Below are positions 1 to 9,799 of a stretch of 64,000 nucleotides of DNA, piece by piece (positions within the stretch are counted from its first letter, which is position 1; the number at the start of each line of letters is the position of its first letter). The position numbers and the translations under genes were made by a program. Below the pieces are notes generated by a model, which saw only the letters and a program-made list of their open reading frames with translations, did not search any database and was not told the origin of the DNA. The stretch spans positions 620,001 through 684,000 of the forward strand of contig JANPZY010000004.1 in the NCBI GenBank assembly GCA_024707325.1. The letters are read 5' to 3'. Source of the stretch: Opitutus sp. (GTDB lineage: Bacteria; Verrucomicrobiota; Verrucomicrobiia; Opitutales; Opitutaceae).

Positions 1-1716
1 GTCGATCTGCGGCTCGTCCTGAGAACCTTCGACCGCGGCCTTCGTGAGCACTTTGAACGCGCGACCGTCGGTGTCCTGAAACACTTCGTTGTCGCTCATT
101 ACGGCGGCGTCGCCGAGGTGCGTGTATTGACGAAGCGAGGGCGAAATGATGCCGCGATAAAGACGGCCGAGCGCCTTGTATCCACCAATCACGGACAAGA
201 GACCGTGTTCGATCTGCTGGAGAATGTCCTGCTTTCCGTCGGGCCGGTGGATGTCGACGATGAGGCGCTCCTGATCGACCGTGGTGTTGTCCAGATCCGG
301 CTGGAACAACTCGTGAGCGAGCGCGAGCCCGTGCACCGTGCCAATCTGTGATTCGACGCGGAGATCGTAGTCGCCGGCGTCGTGCCAGCCGCCGCGGTTG
401 ATGCCGGGCACGTGGTCGCCGGGTTTGAACTTCGTCAACGTCGACGGGCCCTGAATGTAGCCGTCGAAGTGATTGTGATTCACCGGCGCCATCAGTGCGT
501 CGTCGAGGTGACAGAATCCGTGCCAGACGCGGTAGCGATCGTTGACGCGCATGTGGCACATCTGCACCGGAAGAAAATACTCGACCGTCGGCTGCCACAC
601 GTGGCGCTTGAAGACATCGGGGCTGATCTGAAACGCGTTGGAGCGCTGGTCGCCGTAGCCGACGACGTAGAGGCCGGGCTCTTTCACGTCGGAGAAATCG
701 AAGTGCAGGTAACGGAAACGCATGAAGCGTCCCCAATCCTTCGCCGGGCGCTGTGCGACGCGCTCGAGGCCGGCGCCGGTCGCACGATAGAGAATGACGG
801 GCTTCAGGTCCGCGTCGGTCTCGTGCTTGTCGAGTTCGATCACGGCGACCTTTGGCTGGTCGGGATGATAACCGACCTGCGACACCTGAATCACAGGCTC
901 CGACTTCCAGTTCGGAATGATGTGCGGCGTGACGAGCCACTCGATCGCGCTGGCCGTGACCTTGGCCGGGACAAGCGCACGCACGACGAACCAGCCATTG
1001 CTGTGCTGGGCGCGTCCGTCGAGCAACTGGAGTTCGCCGCCCTTCACCGCCTCGATCGTCATCCGCTGACGATCGGACTCGGGTGCGATGACGAGCTTCT
1101 TGCCGGTGCCAAGGGGCGCGATCTCGTAACCACTTTCCTGATACGCACCGGGACCGTTGGCCTGACGCGGGAAGTTGCCAATGCTGCCGCCAATCTCGTA
1201 GCTCTTGTCGAAGATGAAGCCGGGGAAGAGCTCGAGGTTGAAGCCGACCTTCCCCACCCACTCGTCGGGGACAGGCGCGTCGAGATCGACGATGATGCGG
1301 AACGCGCTGCCGGCAGGTTTCACCTTCACCGTGTAGCTGAGCGCCAAGTCAGGATAGCTGATCGGGTTGAAACCCTTGCGGTTCTTCGAGTCGTCGGGGA
1401 ACGACATGTGGACCGAAATCTCCTGCGCGTCGCGGTTGACCTGACGCGGACCGACCACCGGCGTCGGCTGCCACTGGCCAGGCGTCGGCGAGAGCCGCAG
1501 ATCGCCGTTGGTGGCGACACGCAGGCCATTCTGGATGATGCCCACGCCGCCCTGGTGGCTCTCCGGATAATAGTCGTGCGCGAGCATGACGTTGAGCCCG
1601 CGCGTCTCGAGGTATTCGAGTTCGTTGATCGCGAGCGGCGCATTTGCGCCCGACTGGGCCAGCGCCACACCCGCCGTCAGAGCGAACACGGGGAGGGATT
1701 GGGGTAGATATCGCAT
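1..1716 (-). CDS. Glycoside hydrolase family 9 (endoglucanase-type), partial
   Basis: Probable secreted beta-glucan hydrolase; the gene runs off the left window edge, so 572 N-terminal codons are visible and the C-terminal catalytic residues are missing. The protein starts with a signal peptide ending about ALA|Q (residue 21). A beta-rich region of unknown type follows to about residue 270, then an Ig-like CelD_N domain beginning near VSQVGYHP (about 279). The GH9 catalytic domain contains GGWHDAGDYD (about 441-450), which matches the family signature around the catalytic aspartates. The start is the ATG whose complement is at 1714-1716. It lies 73 bp downstream of the epimerase gene on the same strand, so the two probably form a glycan-utilisation operon. 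Substrate is not determined; cellulose, mixed-linkage glucan or glucomannan are possible. Confidence 0.85.
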   Translation of the reverse strand, partial: MRYLPQSLPVFALTAGVALAQSGANAPLAINELEYLETRGLNVMLAHDYYPESHQGGVGIIQNGLRVATNGDLRLSPTPGQWQPTPVVGPRQVNRDAQEISVHMSFPDDSKNRKGFNPISYPDLALSYTVKVKPAGSAFRIIVDLDAPVPDEWVGKVGFNLELFPGFIFDKSYEIGGSIGNFPRQANGPGAYQESGYEIAPLGTGKKLVIAPESDRQRMTIEAVKGGELQLLDGRAQHSNGWFVVRALVPAKVTASAIEWLVTPHIIPNWKSEPVIQVSQVGYHPDQPKVAVIELDKHETDADLKPVILYRATGAGLERVAQRPAKDWGRFMRFRYLHFDFSDVKEPGLYVVGYGDQRSNAFQISPDVFKRHVWQPTVEYFLPVQMCHMRVNDRYRVWHGFCHLDDALMAPVNHNHFDGYIQGPSTLTKFKPGDHVPGINRGGWHDAGDYDLRVESQIGTVHGLALAHELFQPDLDNTTVDQERLIVDIHRPDGKQDILQQIEHGLLSVIGGYKALGRLYRGIISPSLRQYTHLGDAAVMSDNEVFQDTDGRAFKVLTKAAVEGSQDEPQID

Positions 1717-1789
1717 AGGAAAACAGGGGCTCGCAGGTAATTGAAACCGTGCGCCGGTTGCGGCCGGACCGGCGCACGTAAGCAGGGCT

Positions 1790-3142
1790 TCAGCTCTTCT
1801 TCGCCAGTCGTCCCAGACGGTCGATCAACTCAAAGCAGGCGCGACCGTTGTGATACGGGCATTTCCAGAAGCTCACCTTGTTGAACCGCGGGAGTGGCTG
1901 TCCGTCCTTGGTGACACCGCGGAGCCATTCGCCGTGCTCGCGATCGATCAGGAACTTCTCGATGAAATCCCAGCTCTTGAGCCCCTGCTTCAGGTAGGCG
2001 TCGTCTCCAGAAAGCTGATACGCGCCCACGAAGCCGACCGCGGCCTCGGCCTGCGGCCACCATTCCTTGCGCGGATCGGTGAGGCCCTTGTGCTCCTCGC
2101 CCTCGTTGTAGAGGCCGCCGTCGGTATCGACGCCCTCGGCGAGCGTGACCCGCGCAATCTCGACCGCGGCCTTCTCGGCACGGTGCAGCACCTCGGGATC
2201 GCCGAGCACTTCGGCCGCCTCGACGAGAAGCCAGCTGAACTCGATGTCGTGACCGTAGGAGATCGCGTCGGAAACGGGTTTCCACTCGCGGTCGAGGAAG
2301 AGAATCAGGTGGTGATCCGACGACTTGAGGATCTTCGTGAGCAGCACGTCGATCAGGTCCTTCAGGTCGGCCTTGAGACTGGCGTCAGGCCAGACGCGGA
2401 GCAGATTGGTGTAAGCCTCGAGGATGTGGAGGTGCGCGTTCTGCGACTTGGCGCCCTGCGCATCCATCGCACTCTTGCCCTCGATCCATTTCCATTCGCG
2501 GGTGAACTCCTCGAGGTAACCGCGGTGCTGGTGATCGCGGGCGTGTTTCTCGACCGTGCGGTAGATCTCGAGTGCCCGCTCGAGCGCGGCCGGTTCGCGC
2601 GTGGCGCGATAGTATTCACTCAGTGCATACACGCCAAAGACCTGGCCGTAAACGACCTTCCGGGTGTCGCGCGGCGTGCCGTCGGCGTTGATCGACCAAT
2701 ACGTGCCGCCGTGCTCCGGATCCCAGAAGTGCTGCGTCAGATCGTTGAAGGCATACTTCGCCATCTCGAGATACGCCGGGTCCTGATAGCGGAGATACGC
2801 CGAGGAGAACGTCCACAGGATGCGCGCCGTAAGCAGCGCGCCGCGTGGAGCGTTTTTGTCGACCACGAGATCGTTGGAGATCTCGTTGAAGATTCCTCCG
2901 CGCTCGGTGTCGCGCGTGTGCTTGATCCAAAACGGCAGGATGTTCTGCCGGAGGTCCGACTCGACGCGAGCGATGTAGTCCTGCGCGATCGCGCGATCGA
3001 TGGACGGCTTGGGGCCGGAGGAAGCGAAAGAAGACATGGGCAAAGCGAGAAGGAGCAGGCAGCTCAGCGCGGCGCATTTTCCGACGCGAGGAGTTTTATC
3101 CTCGGGAGCGGGTGAACGAAAAAACGAGGAAAGTGAAAACAT
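1790..3142 (-). CDS. Exported cellobiose 2-epimerase / N-acylglucosamine 2-epimerase family protein
   Basis: Member of the AGE/cellobiose 2-epimerase (alpha/alpha)6-barrel family, which interconverts glucose and mannose at the reducing end of beta-1,4 disaccharides. Family hallmarks are visible: YGHDIEFSWLL with its catalytic histidine, and a C-terminal CPYHNGRACFEL segment with the second conserved histidine. I start at the ATG at 3142, because upstream codons read through the intergenic region. From there the protein is 450 aa with a hydrophobic segment ALSCLLLLALP followed by a likely cleavage site at SFASS. Most characterised cellobiose 2-epimerases are cytoplasmic and about 390-420 aa, so the apparent signal peptide is unusual and suggests a periplasmic role. 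It precedes the GH9 gene on the same strand. Confidence 0.85.
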   Translation of the reverse strand: MFSLSSFFRSPAPEDKTPRVGKCAALSCLLLLALPMSSFASSGPKPSIDRAIAQDYIARVESDLRQNILPFWIKHTRDTERGGIFNEISNDLVVDKNAPRGALLTARILWTFSSAYLRYQDPAYLEMAKYAFNDLTQHFWDPEHGGTYWSINADGTPRDTRKVVYGQVFGVYALSEYYRATREPAALERALEIYRTVEKHARDHQHRGYLEEFTREWKWIEGKSAMDAQGAKSQNAHLHILEAYTNLLRVWPDASLKADLKDLIDVLLTKILKSSDHHLILFLDREWKPVSDAISYGHDIEFSWLLVEAAEVLGDPEVLHRAEKAAVEIARVTLAEGVDTDGGLYNEGEEHKGLTDPRKEWWPQAEAAVGFVGAYQLSGDDAYLKQGLKSWDFIEKFLIDREHGEWLRGVTKDGQPLPRFNKVSFWKCPYHNGRACFELIDRLGRLAKKS

Positions 3143-3299
3143 GGGGTGCGGTGTTCCCGATACGAAAGCACTCGACGCATGAAACGCGAAAAGGAGTCGC
3201 CCGGTTTCGCCCTGTCCTCCTTTGCAGATGGCCGGCAGACCCCGTCCAGATCGTGATCGTAAACGTGCCCGCGCGCTACCGATCAATTACGACGAAGTG

Positions 3300-3431
3300 C
3301 ACGATCGTGAGTGGGAGCGACCCGGTCCGCTCCCTCGCGCGACAGTGTCCGGACCTTGGCTCACCCCGATGCGGACCTTGTCCCGACTCGGGACGGAATC
3401 AGACGCGACACGACGCGCTCTATGCCGCGAC
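3300..3431 (-). repeat. 22-bp tandem degenerate repeat, array A (6 units)
   Basis: Read on the minus strand, the first base after the clpX TGA (3432-3434) begins a run of six 22-bp units, 132 bp exactly, with unit starts at 3431, 3409, 3387, 3365, 3343 and 3321. Units match a loose consensus: first half GTCGSGMCMAA, second half GTGCGGACACG. The best unit is at 3387-3366. Four further arrays of the same family are listed in this window. The remaining intergenic sequence up to the epimerase start (3143-3299) shows nothing else I recognise. Confidence 0.75.
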
Positions 3432-4727
3432 TCAGGCGGCATCTTGCTTCTGCTCGCCCTTGTCGGCGCGGCGGAGCGTCGGGCGCTTGCGACCAGCAAC
3501 TACGCCGGCGTCGATCACGACTTCGGCGATATCGTCGCGCTGCGGGAGGTCATACATAACCTCGAGCATGAGTTTTTCCAAAATGGAGCGCAGGGCGCGG
3601 GCGCCGGTCTTCAACTCGAGCGCTTTCTCCGCAATCGCGGCGATCGCGTCGGAGGTGAAACGAAGACGAGCACCGTCCATCGCGAACAGTTTGGAATACT
3701 GCTTCACGAGGGCGTTCTTCGTGCGGAGGAGAACCTTCTCGAGGTCCGCGACGCTGAGCTGATCGAGCACCGAGACGACCGGAAGACGTCCGATGAACTC
3801 GGGGATCATGCCGAAGCGAATGAGATCCTCGGGCGCGAGCGCCTTCATCATTTCCTCGGGCTTGTAGCTGTTCTCGGTCTGCGCACGAATCGAAGAGAAA
3901 CCTAGGCTCCGCTGGCCGAGCCGGCGCTGCACGAGACTATCGAGCCCAACGAACGCGCCACCGCAGATAAACAGGATGTTCGACGTGTTGATCTGCACGT
4001 ATTCCTGATTCGGGTGCTTGCGTCCGCCTTGGGGCGGGACGTTGCACGTGGTGCCTTCGAGAATCTTGAGGAGCGCCTGCTGCACGCCTTCGCCGGAAAC
4101 GTCGCGCGTGATGGAAACGTTTTCGGTTTTGCGGCCGATCTTGTCGATTTCGTCGATGTAGATGATGCCGCACTCGGCGCGTTTCACGTCGTAGTTCGCG
4201 TTTTGCAGCAAACGCAGGACGACGTTCTCCACGTCTTCGCCAACGTAGCCGGCCTCGGTGAGCGTGGTGGCGTCGGAGATCGCAAACGGCACGTCGAGGA
4301 TCTTGGCGAGCGTGCGGGCAAGGAGCGTCTTGCCCGAGCCGGTCGGGCCGACGAGCAGGATGTTGCTCTTCTCGACATCGACCTCGCTGAACTCGGGCGA
4401 GAGCGCCAGCGACTCCTTGCCGGACTGGCCGGAGTCGAACATGAGGCGCTTGTAGTGGTTGTAGACGGCGACGGAGAGGACCTTCTTGGCGTGGTCCTGG
4501 CCGATCACGAAGTCATCGAGCGTGCGCTTGATCTCGGACGGCTTCACGAGCCGCACCGTGGGGCGCGCCTCGGCCGCAGGCGCCTTCACCTCGCGGTCGA
4601 TGATCGTTTTGCAAACGTTGACGCACGAATCGCAGATGTAGACACCCGGACCCGCGATGATCTTCTTCACTTCCGCCTGCGACTTCCCGCAGAACGAGCA
4701 GAGAGTCATGCGGGAGGATTTGGCCAT
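3432..4727 (-). CDS. clpX: ATP-dependent Clp protease ATP-binding subunit ClpX
   Basis: AAA+ unfoldase that feeds substrates to ClpP in the cytoplasm. It is 431 aa, typical of the family. The N-terminal zinc-binding domain has the four cysteines C10, C13, C32 and C35. Walker A is GPTGSGKT at 127-134, the pore loop is GYVGEDV at about 160-166, and Walker B is IIYIDEID at 188-195. An intact sensor/C-terminal small domain follows. It is the last gene of the tig-clpP-clpX operon, 62 bp after clpP. Repeat array A starts directly at its stop codon. Confidence 0.97.
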   Translation of the reverse strand: MAKSSRMTLCSFCGKSQAEVKKIIAGPGVYICDSCVNVCKTIIDREVKAPAAEARPTVRLVKPSEIKRTLDDFVIGQDHAKKVLSVAVYNHYKRLMFDSGQSGKESLALSPEFSEVDVEKSNILLVGPTGSGKTLLARTLAKILDVPFAISDATTLTEAGYVGEDVENVVLRLLQNANYDVKRAECGIIYIDEIDKIGRKTENVSITRDVSGEGVQQALLKILEGTTCNVPPQGGRKHPNQEYVQINTSNILFICGGAFVGLDSLVQRRLGQRSLGFSSIRAQTENSYKPEEMMKALAPEDLIRFGMIPEFIGRLPVVSVLDQLSVADLEKVLLRTKNALVKQYSKLFAMDGARLRFTSDAIAAIAEKALELKTGARALRSILEKLMLEVMYDLPQRDDIAEVVIDAGVVAGRKRPTLRRADKGEQKQDAA

Positions 4728-4789
4728 GGCGAAAGAGTGTCCGGGGCGTCGGTCGAGTCGAGCGGGTTATTGCAACAAAGCGGCCGCGA

Positions 4790-5410
4790 TCAAGCGGCGC
4801 TTTGCACGCTAAGCGTTTGCGCTTCGCGCGTGGACTCCACCACGTGGTCGACGATGCCGTAGTCCTTGGCCTCCTGCGCGCTCATGTAGTAATCGCGGTC
4901 GGAGTCCTTTTCGACTTGAGCGGGCGTCTTGCCGGTGTGCTTGGCGATGACCTCGTTGAGGGTCTTGCGCCAGCGGAGGATTTCCTTGGCCGCGATGGCG
5001 ATGTCGGCCGCCTGGCCGCCGGCGCCACCGCTGGGCTGGTGAATCATCACGCGGCTGTTCGGCAGGGCGAAGCGCTTGCCCTTCGTGCCGGCCGACAGGA
5101 GCACGGTGCTCATGCTGGCGGCCATGCCGACGCAGTAAGTGACGATGTCACACTGCAGGAAGTTCATCGTGTCGTAGATGGCCATGCCACCCGTGACCAC
5201 ACCACCGGGAGAGTTGATGTAGAGCTGGATGTCCTTCTTCGGATCTTCCATCTGCAGGAAGAACATCTGCGCGATCACAAGGTTGGCGACAGTGTCGTCA
5301 ATCGGCGTGCCGATGAAGATAATGCGGTCCTTGAGGAGCCGCGAGAAGATGTCCATCGACCGCTCTCCGCGGCCGGTGTTTTCCAAAACGATAGGGACGT
5401 AGTAGCTCAC
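4790..5410 (-). CDS. clpP: ATP-dependent Clp protease proteolytic subunit ClpP
   Basis: Serine protease that forms the tetradecameric chamber used by ClpX. The 206-aa length is normal. The catalytic triad is visible as S99 in GMAASM, H124 in MIHQPSGG and an aspartate near 172 in SDRDYYMS. It is the middle gene of tig-clpP-clpX, with 21 bp to the upstream trigger factor gene. No N-terminal deviation suggests an inactive paralogue. Confidence 0.97.
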   Translation of the reverse strand: MSYYVPIVLENTGRGERSMDIFSRLLKDRIIFIGTPIDDTVANLVIAQMFFLQMEDPKKDIQLYINSPGGVVTGGMAIYDTMNFLQCDIVTYCVGMAASMSTVLLSAGTKGKRFALPNSRVMIHQPSGGAGGQAADIAIAAKEILRWRKTLNEVIAKHTGKTPAQVEKDSDRDYYMSAQEAKDYGIVDHVVESTREAQTLSVQSAA

Positions 5411-5431
5411 GATGTGTGGTTAATCGGCCAA

Positions 5432-6754
5432 TCAAGCCTTCGGCTGAATGGTCGAAACCGTAGCTTTGGACACGAGGAAATCAACCGCCTTGTCGAAAAT
5501 GATCGACTGTTGCACCGCGCGGAGCTGGTCGCGATCGGCGGTGAGCGCCTTCACGATCTTGTCCGGCTTCTGCTGCGAGCGCATCGCTTCGCGATAGATG
5601 AACTGGTCGATGTCCTGCTCGGAGACCTGGATCTTCTCGGCCTCGGCGATCTTCGCGAGGATGAGCTGGAGCTTCACGCGCTTGGCGGCCGCCTTGCGGG
5701 CGCTCTCGAAGAGCTCGTTCTTGTCCTTCTCGAACTGCTCCTGCGGCACGCCGCGGCGCATGTTCTCTTCGATGAACTGGCGGAGGACGGACTGCGTCTC
5801 GGCTTCGACGAGCGAATCCGGCACAGGGAAATCGACCTTGGCGGCGAGCGCGTCGCTCACCTGGCGGCGCTGTTCGGCGCGGTTCTGATACTCCTTCTGG
5901 AGCTTCAGGTTGTTGCGCACGGAAGCCTTGAGGCCCTCGAGATTCTCGGCGCGGTTGGCCTTGAAGAAATCTTCATCGAGCGGCGGCAGCACGCGCGAAC
6001 GGATTTCCTGAATTTCGATCGCGTAAACCGCGGTCTTGCCGGCCAGCGCGGGCACGGGCGCGAACTCCGCGGGGAAATTGATCGTGACGTCCTTCTTGTC
6101 ACCGGGCTTCACGCCAGCGAGCTGCTGGCCGAGGCCGGGGATGACGCCTTCGTTGGCGCCTTCGACTTCTTCCCACGTCTGCGGGACCTTGCCGTAGAGC
6201 TGCTTGTCGGGCGCGAGCTCCGTGATCGGCTGACCATCGACTTTGCCCTCGTAGGCGAGCTTCACGTAGTCGCCCTTTTCGGCGGGACGCTCGGCGACCT
6301 TGAACTCGGCGCGCTCGGCGCGGAGTTGCTCGATCACGGCGTCGACTTCGGCGTCGGTCGGCTCAACGGCCGGGACTTCGGTCGGGAGGCCGTTGTAATC
6401 GGGCAACGTGAACTCCGGACGAATATCGAGCGTGATCGTGATGCCAGCGGAGAGACCGGGCTTCAGCTCGCCTTCCTCCACGTTGACGACGTTGAGCACG
6501 TCGAGCTTCTGCTCGGTGAGCGCGTCGCGGTAAGCCTTGGCGACGACCTTCTGCTTGAACTCCTCGTTGATTTCCTTGGCGAAACGCTTCGCGACCATCG
6601 CGGCCGGGGCCTTGCCCGGACGGAAACCCGGCAAGCGCGCAAGACGGGTGTATTCGGCGACCACCTCCTGGTGGACGGCATCGACTTCGCTCGGATCGAG
6701 CGTGACGGCGAGGCTCTTGCGGGTGTCGGAGACGTTATTCAGTTGGACGTTCAC
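5432..6754 (-). CDS. tig: Trigger factor
   Basis: Ribosome-associated chaperone and peptidyl-prolyl isomerase that meets nascent chains at the tunnel exit. The 440-aa protein has the N-terminal ribosome-binding domain with a GFRPGKAP motif near residues 44-51 (the canonical signature is GFRxGKxP), a central FKBP-like domain around 150-250, and a long helical C-terminal domain. The start is GTG at 6752-6754. It is the first gene of a classic tig-clpP-clpX operon and is divergent from the tsaB-like gene; the 119-bp gap must hold both promoters, though I cannot place them confidently. Confidence 0.96.
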   Translation of the reverse strand: MNVQLNNVSDTRKSLAVTLDPSEVDAVHQEVVAEYTRLARLPGFRPGKAPAAMVAKRFAKEINEEFKQKVVAKAYRDALTEQKLDVLNVVNVEEGELKPGLSAGITITLDIRPEFTLPDYNGLPTEVPAVEPTDAEVDAVIEQLRAERAEFKVAERPAEKGDYVKLAYEGKVDGQPITELAPDKQLYGKVPQTWEEVEGANEGVIPGLGQQLAGVKPGDKKDVTINFPAEFAPVPALAGKTAVYAIEIQEIRSRVLPPLDEDFFKANRAENLEGLKASVRNNLKLQKEYQNRAEQRRQVSDALAAKVDFPVPDSLVEAETQSVLRQFIEENMRRGVPQEQFEKDKNELFESARKAAAKRVKLQLILAKIAEAEKIQVSEQDIDQFIYREAMRSQQKPDKIVKALTADRDQLRAVQQSIIFDKAVDFLVSKATVSTIQPKA

Positions 6755-6873
6755 GGGAGATAAACAGGGTTCTTACGAAAAGAGAATTGGCCACGCTACG
6801 GCGCCCCCCTCCCCGGTCAATGCCGGATTCCGGAGTCTCTGCGCGCTTGCAGCGTCCGAAACGGAGGCGTTTG

Positions 6874-7524
6874 GTGAACGTCCGCCGCTCCATGCCCAGC
6901 CTCAACGCACTCCTCGCCGCCCACGCGCGCCTGCTCGTCCTCGATGCCGCGTCGTCGCGCGTGCAAATCGGCTGGCTCGAGCGCGGACAACGGCCCCGGT
7001 GGTTCGCCTCTGAAGCTGAAGCCGGCGTGGCCGTTTTCGAGGGCGTGAAATCGCTCGGCCGCTCGCCGGAAGAGGCTGACGCGCTCGTGTTTTGCGAAGG
7101 CCCGGGCTCGGTGCTCGGCGTGCGCACGACCGCGATGGCGATTCGCACGTGGACGACGCTGCGTCCGCGACCAGTGTTTACGTTTCAAAGCCTCGCGGTC
7201 GTCGCACATGCGCTGCGCCGCCCCGAGCTGACGCTGATCGCCGACGCCCGGCGCGACACGTGGCACGCGATGAAACTCGGCGGCACGTTGCAACGCATCC
7301 CCACCGCGGAGCTCGGCGGCGCGCTCGCGATGCCGGAACATTTTCGCAACTGGACTGCGCTACCCGGCGGCGTCGAACGTGTCCCCTACTCGCTCGAGGA
7401 CTGCTTTGCGCGCGTGGCGGACGATGACCTTTTCCGCGCGACCGATGCGCCCGACGCGTTTCTCCACGAAGAGCCGTCCTACGTGACGTGGACGCCGCAA
7501 ATTCACCGCGCTCCCTCGTCATGA
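6874..7524 (+). CDS. TsaB-like protein (tRNA t6A modification partner)
   Basis: Probable TsaB homologue, which with TsaD and TsaE helps make threonylcarbamoyladenosine at position 37 of ANN-decoding tRNAs. The ASKHA-type core shows LLVLDAASS near the N-terminus and CEGPGSVLGVRTTAMAIRTW, equivalent to the GPGSFTGLRIG region of TsaB. I choose the GTG at 6874, because a GGAGG at 6863-6867 sits 6 nt upstream; ATG at 6892 is the alternative. The reading frame extends further upstream but without a plausible start context. The stop overlaps the alr start by ATGA, so the two genes are translationally coupled. Sequence divergence from textbook TsaB is considerable, so this is family-level only. Confidence 0.75.
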   Translation: MNVRRSMPSLNALLAAHARLLVLDAASSRVQIGWLERGQRPRWFASEAEAGVAVFEGVKSLGRSPEEADALVFCEGPGSVLGVRTTAMAIRTWTTLRPRPVFTFQSLAVVAHALRRPELTLIADARRDTWHAMKLGGTLQRIPTAELGGALAMPEHFRNWTALPGGVERVPYSLEDCFARVADDDLFRATDAPDAFLHEEPSYVTWTPQIHRAPSS

Positions 7525-8672
7525 ACGCATCGACCGCCCGCCTGCCGCTGCGTTGCTGGGCCGAGATCGATCTCGCCGCCCTGGAACGCAATCTCCGCCT
7601 CATCCGCGCCTCGTTGCCGCCGCACATGCGCTTCGTCGCGGTCGTCAAAGCCGACGCTTACGGCCACGGTCTTCCCCAAACCGCCGCGCGTCTCATGCAC
7701 GCCGGCGCCGATCTCTTCGCCGTCGCCACGCTCGCCGAAGCGCTCACCGTGCGCGAACTCGGTCCCGGCTGGCCGATCCTGCTGCTCAGTCCGCTGCTGC
7801 CCGAGGAGGATCGCTACCTCGCCGATTACGATCTCACTGCGACTGTTTCGAGCGCCGAGGAAGTCGCACGCTTCGACGCAGTCGGTCGCGCGGCCGGAAA
7901 ACAAATTTCCGTTCACCTCAAAATTGACACGGGCATGGGTCGGCTCGGCGTGTGGCACGAGCGCGCCGCCGCGTTGCTCGATACGCTTCTCGCCGCACCG
8001 CACCTGAAGCTCGCGGGCATCTTCACGCACTTCGCCTCGCCCGACGACGATCCCGCGTTCACCGCCGAGCAACGTCGCGCGTTTCTTGCGGTGCTCGCGC
8101 GCTGCCCCGCGGTGAAACCGGAGGAGCTTTTCGTCCATGCCGACAACAGCGCCGGCCTCGAAACGATGCAGGGTGCCGCGCCGTTCAACGCCGTGCGCAT
8201 CGGCCTGCTCCAGTTCGGCATCCTGCCCCACGCCAATTCGCTTTTGGCCAAGGTCCACACCGAGCCTGTATTCAGTTTTCGGAGTCGCATCGGTCTCGTG
8301 AAGCAACTCCCGCGCGGCACCACCGTGAGCTACGGCCGCACGCGCATGCTCGAGCGTGACTCCGCCATCGGCATCGTGTGCGCGGGTTACGGAGACGGCA
8401 TTCCGCGCGCCGCGAGTAATCGCGCGCAGGTGCTCGTCCGCGGCGCGCGCTGCCCGGTGCTCGGACGCGTGACGATGGATCAGACGATCATCGACCTCAC
8501 CGACGTGCCCGGCGCGTTCGTCGGCGACGAAGTCGTCATCGTGGGCCGCCAAGCTGGCGCGGAGATTTCCATCGCCGAGTTCAGCGCGTGGGCCGACACG
8601 ATTCCGTGGGAGACCCTCTGCTCGATCACGAAACGCGTGCCGCGTCTCTATCGCACCGTGCTCGGCGTTTAG
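7521..8672 (+). CDS. alr: Alanine racemase
   Basis: PLP enzyme making D-alanine for peptidoglycan. From the ATG at 7521 the protein has 383 aa. The PLP lysine is K43 in VVKADAYGHG, and the C-terminal catalytic tyrosine lies in CAGYGDG. The fold is standard: N-terminal TIM barrel (IDTGMGRLG, FTHFASPDDD) and C-terminal beta domain. It overlaps the end of the tsaB-like gene by 4 nt and is followed about 100 bp later by a D,D-carboxypeptidase gene, giving a small cell-wall group. Confidence 0.95.
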   Translation: MNASTARLPLRCWAEIDLAALERNLRLIRASLPPHMRFVAVVKADAYGHGLPQTAARLMHAGADLFAVATLAEALTVRELGPGWPILLLSPLLPEEDRYLADYDLTATVSSAEEVARFDAVGRAAGKQISVHLKIDTGMGRLGVWHERAAALLDTLLAAPHLKLAGIFTHFASPDDDPAFTAEQRRAFLAVLARCPAVKPEELFVHADNSAGLETMQGAAPFNAVRIGLLQFGILPHANSLLAKVHTEPVFSFRSRIGLVKQLPRGTTVSYGRTRMLERDSAIGIVCAGYGDGIPRAASNRAQVLVRGARCPVLGRVTMDQTIIDLTDVPGAFVGDEVVIVGRQAGAEISIAEFSAWADTIPWETLCSITKRVPRLYRTVLGV

Positions 8673-8773
8673 CGCGTAAAGGTTTGGTGCAAATTCCTCG
8701 CCGCACGAAATCCTTGTGCGAGCCATCCGGTTTCCGCTCGCTCGTCTGAATCAAACTTCTCTTCCTTGCGCGC

Positions 8774-9790
8774 ATGATTTTCGCGCGGGTTTCCTTCCGG
8801 CTTTTCTTCGTCTGCATGCTCGCTTCCGCGAGTGTCGCCTTCGCCCAAAAGGCGAAACCCACCCGTCCCGGCGAAGCCGGTGTGCATAAAGGCTACATCG
8901 CGATCGACGCCGCCACCGGCGCCACGCTGCTCGAGGACAACGCCGATGTCGTCGCGCCGCCCGCGAGCATGACGAAACTCATGACCTTCGCGATCGTGCA
9001 CGACAAACTCGTCGCTGGCGAATTCTCGCTCTCCACTCCGATCCAGATCGACACGAGTGACGCGCGCATGGGCGGCACGCAGGTTTATCTCGATCCGCGC
9101 GAAACGTTTTCCGTCGAGGAACTCCTCTACGCGCTCATGATTCAATCCGCGAACGACGCCGCGCACGCCCTCGCCCGCATCGCTGGCGGCTCCGTGCCCG
9201 GTTTCGTGAACCTCATGAACGAAAAAGCCCGCGAGCTCGGCATGACGCGCACCACCTTCCGCTCGCCGCACGGCCTCCCGCCCTCCTCGCGCAAGGAAGC
9301 CGATGGCGACCTCACCAGCCCGCGTGATTTCGCGATTCTCTGCCGCTATCTGCTCACGCAGACCAACGTGCTCAAATACAGCTCCGTGCGCGAACGCCCC
9401 TTCGGCCAGAACCGCGCCAACGGTCCGCTGCAGATGCGCAACCACAACAACCTCCTCGGTAAAGTCGCCGGCGTCGACGGCCTCAAAACCGGCTACACCA
9501 AGAGCGCCGGCTACTGCCTCAGCGCCACCGCGCAGCGCAACAACCGCCGCGTGATTGTCGTGATCATGGGTGCCTTCGGCCCCGGCGGCGAAGTCGACCT
9601 CGGTCGCTCGCGCGATCGCAAGACCATCGCGCTGATCGAAGAAGCCTTCGGCAAAATCCCCGCCAACTCGCCGGCTTTTACTTCGTCCGCACCGCTGATC
9701 GAATCACCGATCGAGCATGCCCCGATCGCCGCGCCCGCCGAGGACGAAGCGCCCGTGATCAAGTTCAGCATCCCGAAGAAGACGAAGTAA
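8774..9790 (+). CDS. Penicillin-binding protein, D-alanyl-D-alanine carboxypeptidase (DacA/DacF type)
   Basis: Class A low-molecular-weight PBP that trims the terminal D-alanine of peptidoglycan stem peptides in the periplasm. The 338-aa protein starts with a signal peptide ending about AFA|Q (residue 24). The three active-site motifs are SMTK (S65, K68), SAN (about 125-127) and KTG within LKTGYTK. A short proline- and alanine-rich tail replaces the long C-terminal domain and amphipathic anchor of DacA. It follows alr on the same strand. Confidence 0.93.
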   Translation: MIFARVSFRLFFVCMLASASVAFAQKAKPTRPGEAGVHKGYIAIDAATGATLLEDNADVVAPPASMTKLMTFAIVHDKLVAGEFSLSTPIQIDTSDARMGGTQVYLDPRETFSVEELLYALMIQSANDAAHALARIAGGSVPGFVNLMNEKARELGMTRTTFRSPHGLPPSSRKEADGDLTSPRDFAILCRYLLTQTNVLKYSSVRERPFGQNRANGPLQMRNHNNLLGKVAGVDGLKTGYTKSAGYCLSATAQRNNRRVIVVIMGAFGPGGEVDLGRSRDRKTIALIEEAFGKIPANSPAFTSSAPLIESPIEHAPIAAPAEDEAPVIKFSIPKKTK

Positions 9791-9799
9791 CGAATCGTT

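Noticed and set aside
382..1707. 441-codon open frame on the plus strand
   Set aside because: Antisense to the GH9 gene, with a composition (Arg, Val, Asp, His-rich) typical of the reverse of GC-rich coding DNA and no family motif.
3112..3762. 216-codon plus-strand frame across the epimerase/clpX gap
   Set aside because: Overlaps array A and the end of clpX in antisense; no motif and no coding signature.
4802..6763. 653-codon open frame on the plus strand
   Set aside because: Antisense to clpP and tig, low-complexity composition.
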